Positions 22,393-35,930 of a DNA stretch of 64,000 bases are shown piece after piece. The DNA lies in the NCBI GenBank assembly GCA_028023455.1, contig JAQFVV010012402.1, positions 12,752,292 through 12,816,291 on the forward strand, read 5' to 3'. The translations under genes and the position numbers were made by a program. This DNA is from Epiperipatus broadwayi (Eukaryota; Onychophora; Udeonychophora; Euonychophora; Peripatidae). The number at the start of each line of letters is the position of its first letter. Positions within the stretch are counted from its first letter, which is position 1. A model generated the notes under the pieces. It ran no database searches and was not told the origin of the DNA. It saw only the letters and a program-made list of their open reading frames with translations.

Positions 22393-25300
22393 GTGTGTAT
22401 ATAAATATATAAATCGATGAATGATTTAGATTTTTTTTTTTTAAAAGTTTGAAATCCATTAAATTTTAGAAAAAAAATTGTTAAATATATTTTTATTATA
22501 AAAAGACATACTTGATTTTAAAATTATTTATTGCTTTAATAATATTGAAAAAAAAAAATTTCATTCAACTATTGAATGCAAATAATATTATAGTTGCAAT
22601 AGTCTTAAAAATAGATATGGTATGTGTATTAAAAAATAAATTACATATTATAGATTATTTATGTACCTTATTAAACTTGACATTTGAAAAGAGAGCAGTG
22701 TTATTATCCAGTTGAATAAATAAATATTTAATGGATATTTATTTTTATTTAGAAATGAATTTAAACAGGAGAGAATCTCTGCGAAAATGTTTGAAAAAAC
22801 TTTTACTGTAATGGAAATCAATCTCAGAGTTTTGTGAATGAAGAAAACTTTATTATGAGAAGAATGATCATATAAAATCCATTGCAATTTTATAAGATTT
22901 CAGTCATATAATGATTTGATTAAGCTATAGGTTTTTATTAAAAGAAATTTGAAACTATAACATTTTGATACAATTTAAAAACCACAATGAGTATAAATTT
23001 ATTAAAATCTTGTTTTATTAATAAAGGAGGGAAAAAAAATTTTTTTACATGAAATATTAACCAAACAAAAAATTTATTTAGGAATGAATTTTTGATGCTA
23101 ACTCTTATGAAAGTTGATAAATTAAATAAAGAAGTGGATATTTCATAGCAAAAATAGCTGAAAAAAACATCAAGTAATAATAAGAAATATTGTCACGAGC
23201 AAAAGTATTCTGTACCCTATATTTCATAGTGTTGTCTATAGAATATGTTCTATATCACATTTTTAGATTTATGAAAAATGATATTTCAGTTAAATTTAAG
23301 CAAACCTCTAACTGAATATGAAAATATTGATACTCAAAAGAATTAAATAAATTACATGTAAAAAAAAAATGAAGTAAAAATAAATTATCCAATATTAGAT
23401 ATAAAGCTGAAACTAAAATATCAATTTAATAGTAAAAAAAAATTGAAATAGATAATCAAAAAATATATATATATATAAATTTTCTACTGTTAGAAAAAAA
23501 TTATTTTTAAAGAATAAAATTACTCATAATGCTATTCACTACCCAGAATTTCAATCTAAATATGCTATATAGCTTACAACATTTATCAAAATAATATTAT
23601 AAAGTATAAACCAAAAATTAATGTTCGCAATTTTATATAGCATGGAAGTCTAAATCTGTAATAAAATTGACAACTTGTAATATAATTCTTTGAGGAACAT
23701 GATATTGTTAATTTAGTTTCCAGATTTTTTAATTCTTTAAGACCATACATTTAGATTATTAGATTAATTTCAGATCTATATAGTCAATTTATCATAATAA
23801 CAAATTCTCTTTTCATTTTCCTTTGAGAAAAAAAAAAGAGGGAGGAAAAGAGAGAAAGCAAGATGGCTCATTAAATCGTTTACGGATTTTGCTATTGGAA
23901 AAAATTCCTGAACTTTAGGACATTTTCATTTAAACATAATACTGAATTTGAACTCAAAGTCATGAGTATGCCAGTTAACATAACAAAGTCTTTTTAATAT
24001 TTAATTATTTCAAAACCCATGTATTTAATTGAGTAAGATACTTTATTCTTTTTACTGTATATTTTTTATCACAAGCTAAAAAATATTATTCAAAGATAGA
24101 AAATGAAAAATGTAATTTTTATGACATTATTTTTTTCTTTTTGTATTCAATTTATTACTTAAGTGAGTCATTAAACAAAGTTGATCAAAAAACAAAAATG
24201 CAAACAACAAATAAAAAATTATTTTCTTTTTAACATTAAAATTTACTATTTGTCAAAGATATAAACTATGTGCAAAGAATCAATTTATAATGCCGACCAC
24301 TGTAATTCTTCCCCCCCCCTCCCCTATTAGAAATTTCAAATATATAGAAGGAATAGTTGAAATTGCACAGTCAGTAGAATTCACCATTCAGGAACGTTCT
24401 ATGTAAAAACTTGTGTAACAATAGATTATCTCTCAAAATGCCTTGTATATTTTAATATATTAATAGAGTAACAAACTCAAAGATTAACGATTTCTAAATC
24501 AATGCTCATCCTGTTACTGCTGTTTACATGACATCCTAAGTACCCAAACCATTCAATTGTTTTATGTGTATATTATATTGGAAAAATGTTTGAACTGTCC
24601 TTTTAATAAAGAACTCATAAAACTGATAAGCAGTTCACTGAACTTATTCATGCGTCCTGTGCTATACCAAATAACTTGTAATGGTTTAGCAGTAAAATCA
24701 TTTGAAATGGTACTACACAGAGCACTAATAATAGATGTTCTTAATAGTACTATGATTAAGGAGATAGCAAAATGGTTCTATTGGATTATATTGGTAATGT
24801 TGCTTCCAAATATCAAAGAAAAATGCAATAGTTGTTTGTTTCATTTTTATAAGTTTGGGCATTACTTTGCAACTTTAAATAATAGAAGTTAGATACATTT
24901 GAATATCAAAAAAGAATTAAACTATAGTAAAAAAAAAAAAACGAATATAAATTTATTTTAACTCTAGAGCTTTTTCTTATCTTCACAATTAACCAATGGA
25001 ATACCAGAGTTCTACTAAAAGATCTAAAAATAAAAATACTAAAATACAATGATATCTGTATCTAGTAAATTTTTTATGAAGCCAATATAAGAGTTTTTAG
25101 TTTCTCTTATTCTTGGAACAGAAATTGAATTGTTGTTCCTGTCGTGTGTGTGTGTGTGATTTTTATTATTGCACTTGTGTATTCTTTTTTTTTTTTTTTG
25201 TCATATAACCAATTTTGTTTTATTGTAAATATAAAATTCAGTTATAAGTTTTATATTAAAGTGTGTTGAGATAAATTGATAATGTATCTGTTGCCATACT

Positions 25301-28300
25301 TATGATCTGTGTTCATATTTAAGCCAATTAATAGTGTTACCCAATATTTACTATGTACAGACACTCAAATTCTTAATAGATTAATCTTTTTTTTTAAATC
25401 TCTATCATTTCCTTACTATTTAAACTGTCTAGATTGTTTAACTTTACTTTTTTGTTCTAAATATTGTAGTTTATGTGGTACCATTGTTTTAATATATATT
25501 TATGTTAGTTATTAATTCTTTTACTAAAAATAAGTAATTTACTTGGTACTCAATATGAAATATCAGAATATTCTTTTAAGAAAATATACATCATACTTGT
25601 TTGTTAGAGTATATTATTTAACACTTTTCATTAAATTTCTGCAATATTTTAAAGAAGAAAAGTAATTGTGACTTGTGATTGAAAATCTACTTGGTTTGGT
25701 GTTTTATCTCCAAAAGAAAATTTTTCTCATTATTTCCAATTACAATGATTCACAATTTTTTCATTAATAACGTGAAAGGCTAAAACCTTTAACAGAAGTG
25801 CCTTAAAAATGCTTATGTGACAGCCAATCAAATATAATAATGACTGCACATGGAGCTCTCAATTCAAAAACACAAGCCAGAAGTACAAAAAAAAAAAAAT
25901 TCAAAAAAATTTGAAAGATTTCACGTTGTTTATTTATATATAATATTTAGTGAATTAAATGTGAAGGTGTTTTAAGCTTCACACTCTTAGTTCAGAATGC
26001 CTGAGTCTGGCTTATTTATATATAAATTTAATAGAAAAGAAGGTGGTTTCATCTTTTTTTCGTATTTCTGGCTTGTGTTTTTGAATTGAGAGTTCCACAT
26101 GCAGTCATTATTATATCCGATTGGCTGTCACATAAGCATTTTTAAGGCACTTCTGTTAAAGGTTTTAGTCTTTCATGTTATTATTATATCATCTGCTTGC
26201 GCTTAATAAATTTAATATATTTAAATGTTTTCATTATAATGTGAATCACTTAATGCTGAAGTTGCCAATCTGTCAATGTAACTTGAATTGTTGCAGATAT
26301 GGATTTAATCACTTCACATGAAGGAATTAGTAGAAGGTACTTATGAAATGGTTGGAACATAGAAATTTTTTCCAATAACTGAGCAAACTTAGGATTTTTC
26401 AATTATTGGTCAATTACAGAATAAACAGAGATGAAAAATTGTTAAAACCTTTGCCACGTGATAGTTGACTATCATAGTATGTAAAGTGTTTTATATACAT
26501 TGTTGTTTTTGGGAGACTTGCTGATGTAGCTTTATCCCAGCTATGAGCTGTTTAACATTGATTTGTGATTTGCTTTTTACAAAAGAAGTGCTAATAAGAA
26601 AAAATTAAGTCCAGGAATGGAAGATGTAAATAGGACGTACTTTTAAAATATTGCTATACATTCAGAATATTCAACATAGTAATACTTAATGGGAAAGAAT
26701 TTTTAATCATTTAACCAAAACTAGAATTCAGTTAAGATCTGTTTGAAAAATTTCTGGTAGTAAAATTGACATAAAAACAGATATGTTTTAAGGAAATGTT
26801 TGAATCTTATTCTTAAAAAAAAAAAAAAATAAAGCTAAATCTGTTACTTTCCATTCACTAAGTTTACAATTATATTGTAGAACAAGTTAAGTATCCTAGT
26901 TGATTTGAATTTATTTTAAATAATAGTCTGCTTGTTATAATATTGTAATTTATCAAACTCAGGAAATCAGTTACAAGTCGAGCAGATTATCTAAATAATC
27001 GTTCAGTTAATCTTCCAGCTGAGATTTGATTTTTCACTTGTAAATGATATTACAATCTGTTTATGGTCATACCTTAGAAATTAATTTTTGTTAATTTTAT
27101 AAAAATTTTGCAATAGTAAAAAAAAAAAAACCTTTTCTTCTTAACCAGTTCCATTTTTTAACCATAAATCAGGATTTCTTACATGACCATGTACTTCAGA
27201 AAAATTAAAGTTGATTTTTATTCAGATAATGCAGTTTTATAATTTAATATTGAACCTAATCTGAAAGCCATTGAGTAATGTGAATATATCATTAAAAAAC
27301 ATATCTTAAAAGATCTGCAAATACTAGGACTATGCTGCTCTTATCAAATTTAATCTTATTCTATTTGTTTTTAGCTTCAATTATTTGGTATTATCCATCA
27401 TTTTAGACAATTTCTTAACCAAACATTATTGGTAATAAATATTAACTGCAAGCCTTTTAATAAAGTGCTAATTGTTATTCTTAATCAATATGATAAACTT
27501 ATGGAACTGAGACTTAGATACTTACTGCAAGAGACTACAAATTGCACAGCAATGTATAGAGAAATGTGTGTGTTGTGGATAGTCAGAAGTGAAATAAATG
27601 AGAAAAGAAAATGATATTACTGGCATTTTTGAAAAAATTTGGAAATTTATGTGGACTTGGAATTAATATGTTGCTAGAAAAGATATTAGCAGATAAATAC
27701 ACTGTTAACTTAAATTATATTCCAATAGATTGTTAAAAAACGAAAAAGAAACCACAGGGGTCATATATGATTGTTTAATTAAAAATTGAAAAGTACCTGG
27801 TTTAAACTTATAGAGATCTTACTATTCTGCAATAAAATGATGTTTGAAAATAGTAATGAAAATATACCATATGGTATTAGAAGACTCATTTATAAACAAA
27901 ACATGAAAGCTTTTAAAAGGCTCTCAGTAAACAGATATTGAGCAAACATATATATATCTTCATTAAATCACATTAATATTCACAAATTAATGATGAATTT
28001 CTGTACTTACAAATTTTAATAATAATTATGGAATTGTTGGTTAGAAAATGATGTATGTGATGTATAATTATAGATAAATGATCAGATATACAATGAAATC
28101 TATTTTAACTGCTGTGTCATTAGATAAGTTTATTTTCATACATGAAATGTTTATTGGAATTGGAGGAAGTTTTTGGAAAATAATTTAGTAAATTTATTTT
28201 TGAAGTATGTATTAATTTAAAACTGCCTATCAGCAATTTAGCCAAATTATTATTTCTGTGAATTAGAAATGTTATTTGTTTATTTAAAGTGTTTAATATT

Positions 28301-29318
28301 TTAGATTAGATCATCAGTAAAAGTTTTATCCTATATAAGATATTACAATGTATTTTTATAATGTTTTAACATTGAAGTCAACATAAGCGGTCATAGTTTT
28401 ATTTTTACCCAAGTTATTTTCATTCAGAAATTTTTATTTCAAACTGTTATAAATTTTATTATTTCTGCATGCTCTTTCACTTTTGCTGTTTGCATATCAT
28501 CAGAAAATCTAATAATAATTGTTATTTTTATTAAAGTTCATTTAATATCTGGTTTAAATAAATATTAAGCAAAACTCAAAGATATTCAACAAACCTATCT
28601 TACACTTCTGCCTATTTTATTTATTTTTTGTATTATGAATAGTCATGTATAGATAACATTTCATATATAGTTTTAAGTCTCTTTGGTTCAAAGCCAAAAA
28701 ACTATTAAATCAATTTCTGCTAACTTCCCATTATCAATAAAAATATATATTATCTAATACAGTATGTGGTTGAATGACTTTTTATTTGCTTGATTGATAC
28801 ATGTTTATGTCTTGATCTTGTTAGCATAATAATAGAGTGATGAACACATAACTAAAAGTTCTTGGATCAATTCTCATCTGAGAAAATTAAAAAAAAAAAA
28901 TAATTTGTATTAAATAATCAATCTAACAAAGATTGAAAGAAACAACTAATGATAACTATATTTTAATATTTATCAAACCAGCTTTCATCTTCATTAAGAC
29001 CAAACTTCATTCTTGGGTGTAAGATTGTGATTACTATTAGTGGCAATTGTTTTACTATTGCAAGACCATATAATTGGTGGTTTGATAATATTAATTTTAA
29101 CTAACTACAAATTTAGTTGAATTAAATCCTGAGTAAATGTTCTGTATATACAGTAGTTAGATTTATTTACTAAATGTAATGTATGTGTGCATATATTTGT
29201 AGTTATTATTATTGCACAGTAATAATTGCATTTTATTTTTAATAGAGCATTTTAAAATTTGTTGAAAATATAAAAAATTAACTTATTACTTTTTGCTTAT
29301 ATTTGTTTTCTATTTTAG
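22393..29318 (+). other. RING gene intron, 6.9 kb
   Basis: Begins GTGTGTAT and ends TTCTATTTTAG. It holds one foldback element (25766-26182) and otherwise AT-rich unique-looking sequence. Frames at 24557-24892 and 27429-27614 have no support as exons. A stretch near 28840-28870 (GTTCTTGGATCAATTCTC) resembles a tRNA-derived SINE B box, weakly. Confidence 0.65.
25766..26182. mobile_element. Foldback element with about 120-bp arms
   Basis: AATAACGTGAAAGGCTAAAA at the left end recurs inverted as TTTTAGTCTTTCATGTTATT at the right end. The arms (25766-25886 and 26063-26182) stay highly similar through CACAAGCCAGAA. The 176-bp centre contains AAGCTTCACACTCTTAG, also found at 37538-37551, so the centre belongs to a dispersed repeat. 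Confidence 0.75.
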
Positions 29319-29432
29319 ACCAAATATACCTGAAGATAATATTGAAATACAAAAGCTTTTGGGAGTCAGAAATTGTATTAACAAGGATTGTGAAGAAGAA
29401 TTTTGGGAATGGGAATTAAGTGATCACATAAG
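29319..29432 (+). CDS. RING-finger protein, second exon
   Basis: The 114-bp exon lies between TTTTAG and AG|GTACAT and is exactly 38 codons in the phase left by the RING exon. It reads PNIPEDNIEIQKLLGVRN, then CINKDCEEEFWEWELSDHIR. The C-x4-C pair here plus the His and the Cys supplied by the next exon (HIRKC) make C-x4-C-x12-H-x3-C, a likely second zinc-binding unit like the zinc fingers that follow RINGs in TRAF- and SIAH-type ligases. That comparison is structural only. The ATG-started reading frame that runs past the donor is intronic and should be ignored. Confidence 0.78.
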
Positions 29433-30210
29433 GTACATTTATTTTGAAAAAAAATTATATGTATTCTTTATTTAATTTGTGTGAGTATGCATGTATATGT
29501 CAATTAAGGTATCATTTGTACCATAAACTACTGAAAATAATTGTTTATCTTTTATATATAGTATAGAATATTTTGACATATATATCAAAATTTTAAAAAA
29601 TTCTAATGAATTGGCATTTATACTATTTTGTTAGTGAAATTTAGCCAATTTCATATTTCTTTTAGGTCATTATACTGTTGAATCAGAAAGAATATGAATT
29701 TTTTATGTTAATTTTGTTTTTAATTGCATGCATTTTATATCCAAATTTTTGAAAAGATTTCATATTTCAAGTTTTAAGCACTTATAAAATATTGATATGA
29801 ACAGTTTTAGTGAGAAGTCAGCAATTTTTAAGTACAAGGTCTCCAATGTGAACATTACAAAAGAATCATGATACATCATTATGGTTCTCTGAATTTTATT
29901 TTTGTCATAATTCCAATAAAAATATTCTTAGATTGATACATTTCCAGTGAAAGGACATTTTTTTAATCAGTATACATCTCTTTAATAGGCTCACTTGGAA
30001 TTTTAATATTAAAGTCAACTTTTAACATATAATAGTTTTTTGTTTTAATCTGACCACTTATGACTGTATTTGATCTTTATTTATTTATATTATTTATTTT
30101 CATAGTACTATAAATATGGATTACTTTTTTATTATACTACTAGGTGTAGTATAGATCCATTCCAGTGATAATTTATGGAGGGGGATGGGGGAGCATATAA
30201 ATATATATTA

Positions 30211-30636
30211 TATATAGAGTTCGCAAATAAGCTCTTAACAAGCTTTGCAGAATATCCCCACCCCCAGGCCGGTTTCTGCTATCGGCATCCTCGGTGAGGT
30301 GCTAGTATATTCAAGTATTAAATAGAAAATATCAGGTCAAGCCTAGCACTCTATCTAATGTATAACTATTAAGTAGAAAATCTGAAATTTTCAGACATCC
30401 GTATGTCTTCCAATTTAAGTTAGATAGCTGGATTGGAAGACATACGGATGTCTGAAAATTTCAGATTTTCTACTTAATAGTTATACATTAGATAGAGTGC
30501 TGGGCTTGTCCTGGTATTTTTAATCTAATACTTGAATATACTAGCACCTCACTGAGGGATGCCAGTAGCAGAAACCAGTCTGGTATTGGGGATATTCTGC
30601 AAAGCTTGTTAAGAGCTTATTTGCAAACTCTATATA
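30211..30636. mobile_element. Near-perfect 426-bp foldback element
   Basis: TATATAGAGTTCGCAAATAA at the left end is mirrored by TTATTTGCAAACTCTATATA at the right end. The arms of about 200 bp match almost base for base up to a short apex near 30411-30430. There is no coding capacity. The high arm identity means recent insertion or continuing arm correction. The transcript of this intron would fold here into a roughly 200-bp hairpin. Confidence 0.85.
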
Positions 30637-30969
30637 TTGTAATGCAAGCTTATTAAATTAGATCATGTGACATCTGACTTGATTTATTTTTTTTGTATAT
30701 ATACATATATGTATGTGAATAATGATATTGATGTTTAGGAAGAACCTAAAATGATGAACATATAATGACTAGTTTTATGGATTAGTAATATCAAATTCCT
30801 TAAAAAGAGCCTATCTTCACCATTTTTTTTAATAGTCATTAACTGTTGTATTTTTCTTACTGAAATGAGGAGGCAATGGTTATATCAACAATTTATTATT
30901 ATATTTATATTCTTCTATGTGTAACTACTTATATATATATAAACATATTCTATATAGTTATATATATAT

Positions 30970-32297
30970 TGTAATGTCCACTGCTCTATTAGAGTTTTTT
31001 ACGAGTTCATTATCCTTACTGGGTGACCAAACTACGTCCTATCAAATTTGTTTCGTCAGACAATTCAATAAGATTTAATGGATGCAATTATTTTTCCTGA
31101 TCACACAACACCCTTTTAACTAATGTAACTACTAAAATAATGGGATCATGTAAGCCAGCTTTTAATTTATTTGGAAGGCGCCAGGATTCTGTATCGGAAT
31201 CCACTGGCTAAACCTCGTTTATTTATTTAGTTACGATGAAATTATCTGGAAACTCCAGAGGATTGAGTTTCAGTACAGCGTTGGCAAAGGTAAATTATAT
31301 TTTCAAATCTTAATAATTAACATTAATAAATTTATTAATAATCATTAATAACGTACAATGAATAGTTAGTATTAGAAATAAATATTTTTATTCTAACAAA
31401 TTAAAATATAAAAATAAAAAATTATGAATTAATTGGAAAGATGTCATGCATGCTAATCCAGATATGAATCAATTAATAAAAAAAAACAGTTCAACAATTA
31501 TAGTTCATAGGTAAACAAGAGTCTCTTGGAGAATAAAATTTAAAGTCTTTATCAGGATTATTTTAAGCTTATTTTAAGGATTGTTTGCAAACTTTGTCAC
31601 AATCAGGAAAAGTTACTCTTAACTTACCAATAAGTTGGAGTAGATTTATGGGATCCCGAGCTCATAAGAATTTTCATTGGTCAGCATCCATTATTATTTC
31701 TTTCTATAGCTGGAGAAAAGGCAGGATTGTAGTGACCCTTTCATTGCAAAAAGCGGTCTTCACAAGGCCCGCTTCCATGCTTGCGTGACAGCTTGGTACA
31801 GCAAGTGGCATACCTGTGCAGAAGTATATTACTGCCGCAGGTTATGCTCGCAGAAATCTCCAACTCTCAGACCTAGATCGAAGTTGTCCTCTTTTTATAC
31901 CTCGATCCAGTTTTTGAAACTTCTGCGCATCCTTTTGTCCTTTTATCAACATATAAGATAATAATATACACTCTCTCTTAAATTAAAGTTACAAAGTCCT
32001 CCTTTCACAAAGTCCCTCTGCCATCTTTAATTAGCTAAAATATTTTTCTTTTAGCTTATCTGAATTAGTAATTTGTGCGTCTTTTGTTCTTTCCAATTTT
32101 GACTTTAATTTTTAATTAGATAGAAAAAAAATATGGACGAAAATTTTACTTTCATTGTACGTTTTAAAAAAAAAATAGATTATACAAACTAACAATTTAA
32201 TTGCGTCTTTTTAATAAGAGCGCTAAATTTACTTTTTCTTAGCTTTTAAATATCTACCGGATGCCAATATATTTGTACCGTATAAACAAACAGTACA
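30970..32297 (-). mobile_element. Solo LTR related to the 16-19.5 kb element, inverted
   Basis: On the minus strand it opens TGTACTGTTTGTTTATACGG and closes ...GACATTACA, with ATAT on both sides. It shares with the LTRs at 16143 and 18198 the blocks AAATATATTGGCAT, AGCTAAGAAAAAGTAAATTT and AAAAAGACGCAATTAAATT, and the TATA box (31892-31899 here). Overall divergence is high in the middle, so it is a separate subfamily. No interior or second LTR adjoins it, so it is a solo LTR formed by LTR-LTR recombination. The plus-strand frame at 31585-31788 is a shadow. Confidence 0.8.
31892..31899 (-). promoter_or_regulatory. TATA box of solo LTR
   Basis: TATAAAAA on the minus strand, at the position corresponding to the boxes at 16539 and 18582. 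Confidence 0.5.
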
Positions 32298-34647
32298 ATA
32301 TATAGCATTGCTTTTATGGTTGTTATACTTAGACATAATTAGTTCACTACAACAGAAGTGGAATATATTACATATTATAATGAAAATAGACACTTATATG
32401 TTTAGCACATAGTTATCAGATTATTAAGAGTAAAGATAAGAAATCATTAGGTTTGAAATTATAGCAAGTATATAAATAGCACTGATGCCTATCCCTCACT
32501 TATAAATATGATTGAATCATGGTGGCAGAAAATCTATTATTTATGTATTTCTATCTATGAACTTCTATGCTAGCTTTTTATGGAATAAACTACAATATAT
32601 ATAGTAAAAGAATACGGATATGGCTCTATATCGGATCGTCAAACTATTCTTAACAGTAAATAGATATAGCCTTAAAAAAAGAATTGAGCTATATGTTGAC
32701 AGCATTAGTTTTATATAATAGAATAGTTGATATATTGGATGTTAGTTGAAGAGCAGATCTGAGTGGATGATCAAACTTAGATATGCCAGTTTAAGAAATT
32801 AATTGGATTTTAAGGATGATGATTCATGTTAGCGTGATCTCTTCTACCAGCAAGATTTATTCTTTTGCTAGATTTTTGGCCAATATAACTAAATATTTTA
32901 ACTTTCATATATTTATAAGGAAGATAAATAGTAGCAGGGATGATTGAATCTAAAGGGGTTATATATTTCCAAAACACCTCATAATAAGCTTCCCATCCAG
33001 AAGTAATTTATTTTTTTTAAAGCTAATGATAAAAGCATCTTTCATGTGAAAAGAATCCTAAATAACTTAGTCCCCTCCCCCCCAATCTCCATTAACATTC
33101 CAGCATTTTTTCAGCTGTAAAGCAATCATTCCAGTATTTTTTTGTCGACACTACAGTTGTAAATGCTATTGTGAACAGTTAGAATGAAATATGAGATATA
33201 ATAAGATTAACAACTTGAATTTACAAAATTATTAAAAACAGTTTATTTACATTAAGTTACATAAGCAGAGTAAAATCAATGTAGAATTAAATAATAACAA
33301 TATACATATATTATAACAGTCGGGGTGTAATGGAGTCTTACCATATCTGCCGTCCAAGGGTGCCACCAGGCCATTCGAACCTGGAAAATTTATATAGTAG
33401 GCAGATACTTAAGTTAAGATCCAATTTTATTTTATTTTAGACCATTAGTCCCAGCCACTAGCTCGCGGAGCAGCAGAGATAATGTATACTTTATTTTTAA
33501 AGAAAGAAAGATAATAAAAAATAAGTATAAGCCACTGCCAGATTAACAATACACAGAAATATTTATTTTGCACATATATAAAATTTAGAATTATTTTAGT
33601 ATAACTTTTACTTTAGAATTTAATTTACATTTTAACTTTTTATTTTAGAAGTTCACACAGATGAATTTATTAATATTTTATTAAAGTGTCGAGCATGGAC
33701 AGACTACATGGATTGCACTCGAAAAAGAAAATATTCTATATCCCTTATTTAACCCTAGGCCAAAAGTTCGCAATCAAACCAATGCCAATCTACTTGATAT
33801 ATCGATGTATTCAATGTAGCATGAATACAACAGCACAATACCGCACTGTCAGAAATATACATCTGAACAGCACAGTTATCGAGAAGAAATGTCTCTCGTC
33901 CAGTACAGGAATGCTACGTCTGTCTGTCAAGAAAAACAATAAAAAAAGAAAACTCCATAGGAAGGGATTGCAGTCCTTTTTGCCATCTTACTATCCCATT
34001 CCATAGGCGGTACCCCAAGGAGCAGGGAATACTGTCTGCTTCCAATGGTTAGTGAGAAATGAGACTTATTTTGCCCAACTGCAGCATATAATGTGATCCT
34101 GCACGTAGCAGATCTTCATGCTACATTTACTAATTGCACCAATACATCCAATCCATTGACCCAATTTAACTGTGAAACAAATAACCTAAGATTTACCCTC
34201 CCTTAAACTAATATAACTTTACGAATATAGGCATCCATTCACGCCTGACTTAAATTTAACATTTATTAAAAGTTTAGCTTAACAGAAAAAAAAATCATAA
34301 TAAACACTTAAAAGAACAGAAAAAATAAATTAATGGAAATGATTTTAAAAAAATACATTCAATAAAAATAATTATTAATAAATGATTTAGTTTGATCAGA
34401 TAGAAATTTCTATTTAAATACTGGGAAAGTTTTATAGTTAAAGTTCATTAATTATAGAGTTCTTATGATTTTAAAGAGGAAAAGTCCATACTTTCTAGTT
34501 GCTTGTAATTGGGATCCAGTGTTGTTTCTAATTCTGTACGTCCTTTGCTGCAGCTGATATAGTTCTTTGCAGGCTTTTATTGCAGGACCCTGATGTTTTG
34601 GGGTCCGCAATCTAGGAAAACAATATTTCATTTCTTTTAGAAAAACT

Positions 34648-34681
34648 GAAGGGATTGAAAGTGCGTCTTTTCAATCCCTTC
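34648..34681 (-). other. Perfect 13-bp stem-loop
   Basis: GAAGGGATTGAAA and TTTCAATCCCTTC pair perfectly around an 8-nt loop. It lies about 65 bp downstream of the minus-strand TATA box at 34745-34752, so it would be near the 5' end of an LTR transcript. Confidence 0.6.
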
Positions 34682-34744
34682 TCCTTCAACTCTCCGGACT
34701 CAACATATATAGCACACCTAATAATTTATTACCAATCTTTTCTC

Positions 34745-34752
34745 TTTTTATA
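34745..34752 (-). promoter_or_regulatory. TATA box, minus strand
   Basis: TATAAAAA on the minus strand followed by GAGAAAAGATTGG, within the LTR-like block. Confidence 0.4.
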
Positions 34753-35397
34753 TTAAAATTGCGGATTGACTGGATGTGACATCATGATGATGATTATTCT
34801 TTCGCTGAGGTCCATTTCCTGAGGGATTTTTTTATTGACTATTCTGTTCCTATTGTTTTTCTCTCCTATCTGACCTTTAATTATAAACTTTGAGATGCCC
34901 AAAGGCTAGATCATTTTGACTAATTAAAATAATCATTTCCATTTTACACAATAACATTAATTAAATTATTGTACATTCTTAAATATATATATATATATTT
35001 TTATCATTATATCTTTAAGGTTTTTTTCTTAAAATTTAGTTTTCATACCTTTTCTTTTTTTAATAAAGTTTTCTTTTAATAATTTTTCATCTGTGTGGTT
35101 TTATATATATATGAGTTTAGATGACTTTTAATTTTTAAAAAAAAATTTTTATTTGCGAACTTTTTATTTTTAATTTCTAATTTTATTTATTGGAATGTAA
35201 TAGAATGTGTACCTGTTACTATATATCAGGGACGAAGATTTCATGTATTGAATGGAATGAGTGCTTCTGTAGAAAAATTCACTAAAAAGTTCAAAAGCTT
35301 TAACTAAAACTCAGTTTTAAAAATTCACTAAAATATGCACATATTCAACCTCATAAAATTGATCCAATAAGTTGCATACAAATGTAAAAAAAAAAAT

Positions 35398-35930
35398 TCT
35401 CTAAACTATTTTGCTAAACATAAAAAAAAAAATGAATGAACTATTCAAACTCATTATTTTTTGTATGGAATTTCTGTTGACTTTCAATTTTTTTTTTACC
35501 AATAGTTGAATTGTTTTTATATAAGGCAAATAATGATTTTGACCATTGCATTATTCATTAATTATAAGAAATTTAAACAATACTAAAATATAATTTAAAT
35601 TTAAAATTTAAGAATGTTAAAAGTATTTGGAAGATCTTGATAATGTATTATTTATACTTCAACTAGTCACGGTCTGATTAACAGATAAGAGAGTTCCATA
35701 TTTTTCTCTAAACTACTTTGTCAAACATAAAAAAGAAGAATGAACAATTCAAACTCATTATTTTTGTATGGAATTTCTGTTAACTTTCAATTTTTACAAT
35801 TGAACTGTTTTTATATAAGGCAAATAATGAGTTTGACCATCGCATTATTCATCGATTATAACAATTCAAACAATGCTAAAATGTAATTAATAGTTAAAAT
35901 TTAAGAATGTTAAAAGCATTTAGAAAATAA
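35398..35930. repeat. Direct duplication, period 306 bp
   Basis: TTCTCTAAACTATTTTG at 35398 recurs at 35704 (TTCTCTAAACTACTTTG). Both copies run through GTATGGAATTTCTGTT, TATATAAGGCAAATAATG and AAAATTTAAGAATGTTAAAAG. They are clearly diverged, so the duplication is old. Confidence 0.75.

Larger units (their letters stand above)
33326..34975 (-). mobile_element. LTR-like block, minus orientation, borders uncertain
   Basis: On the minus strand the block ends ...GGAGTCTTACC-side...CATTACA at 33326. Just before that end it carries a CCAGG-CCTGG stem-loop followed by TGGCACC (33359-33384), as other LTRs here do. A TATA box lies at 34745-34752 and a strong hairpin at 34648-34681. A start at TGTACAATAATT (34975) would give TG...CA ends, but no target duplication matches, so the left and right limits are provisional. 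The sequence is GC-richer than its surroundings. The plus-strand frame 33686-34006 lies antisense and is not supported. Confidence 0.45.

Noticed and set aside
24557-24892. 111-codon plus frame in the first RING intron
   Set aside because: No recognisable domain, AT-driven composition, no splice or promoter support. Could be a remnant of a transposon protein but nothing shows it.
27429-27614. 61-codon plus frame in the first RING intron
   Set aside because: Short, no motif, not in phase with flanking exons through plausible splice sites.
33686-34006. 106-codon plus frame
   Set aside because: Lies antisense in an LTR-like block, with basic low-complexity end and no domain.
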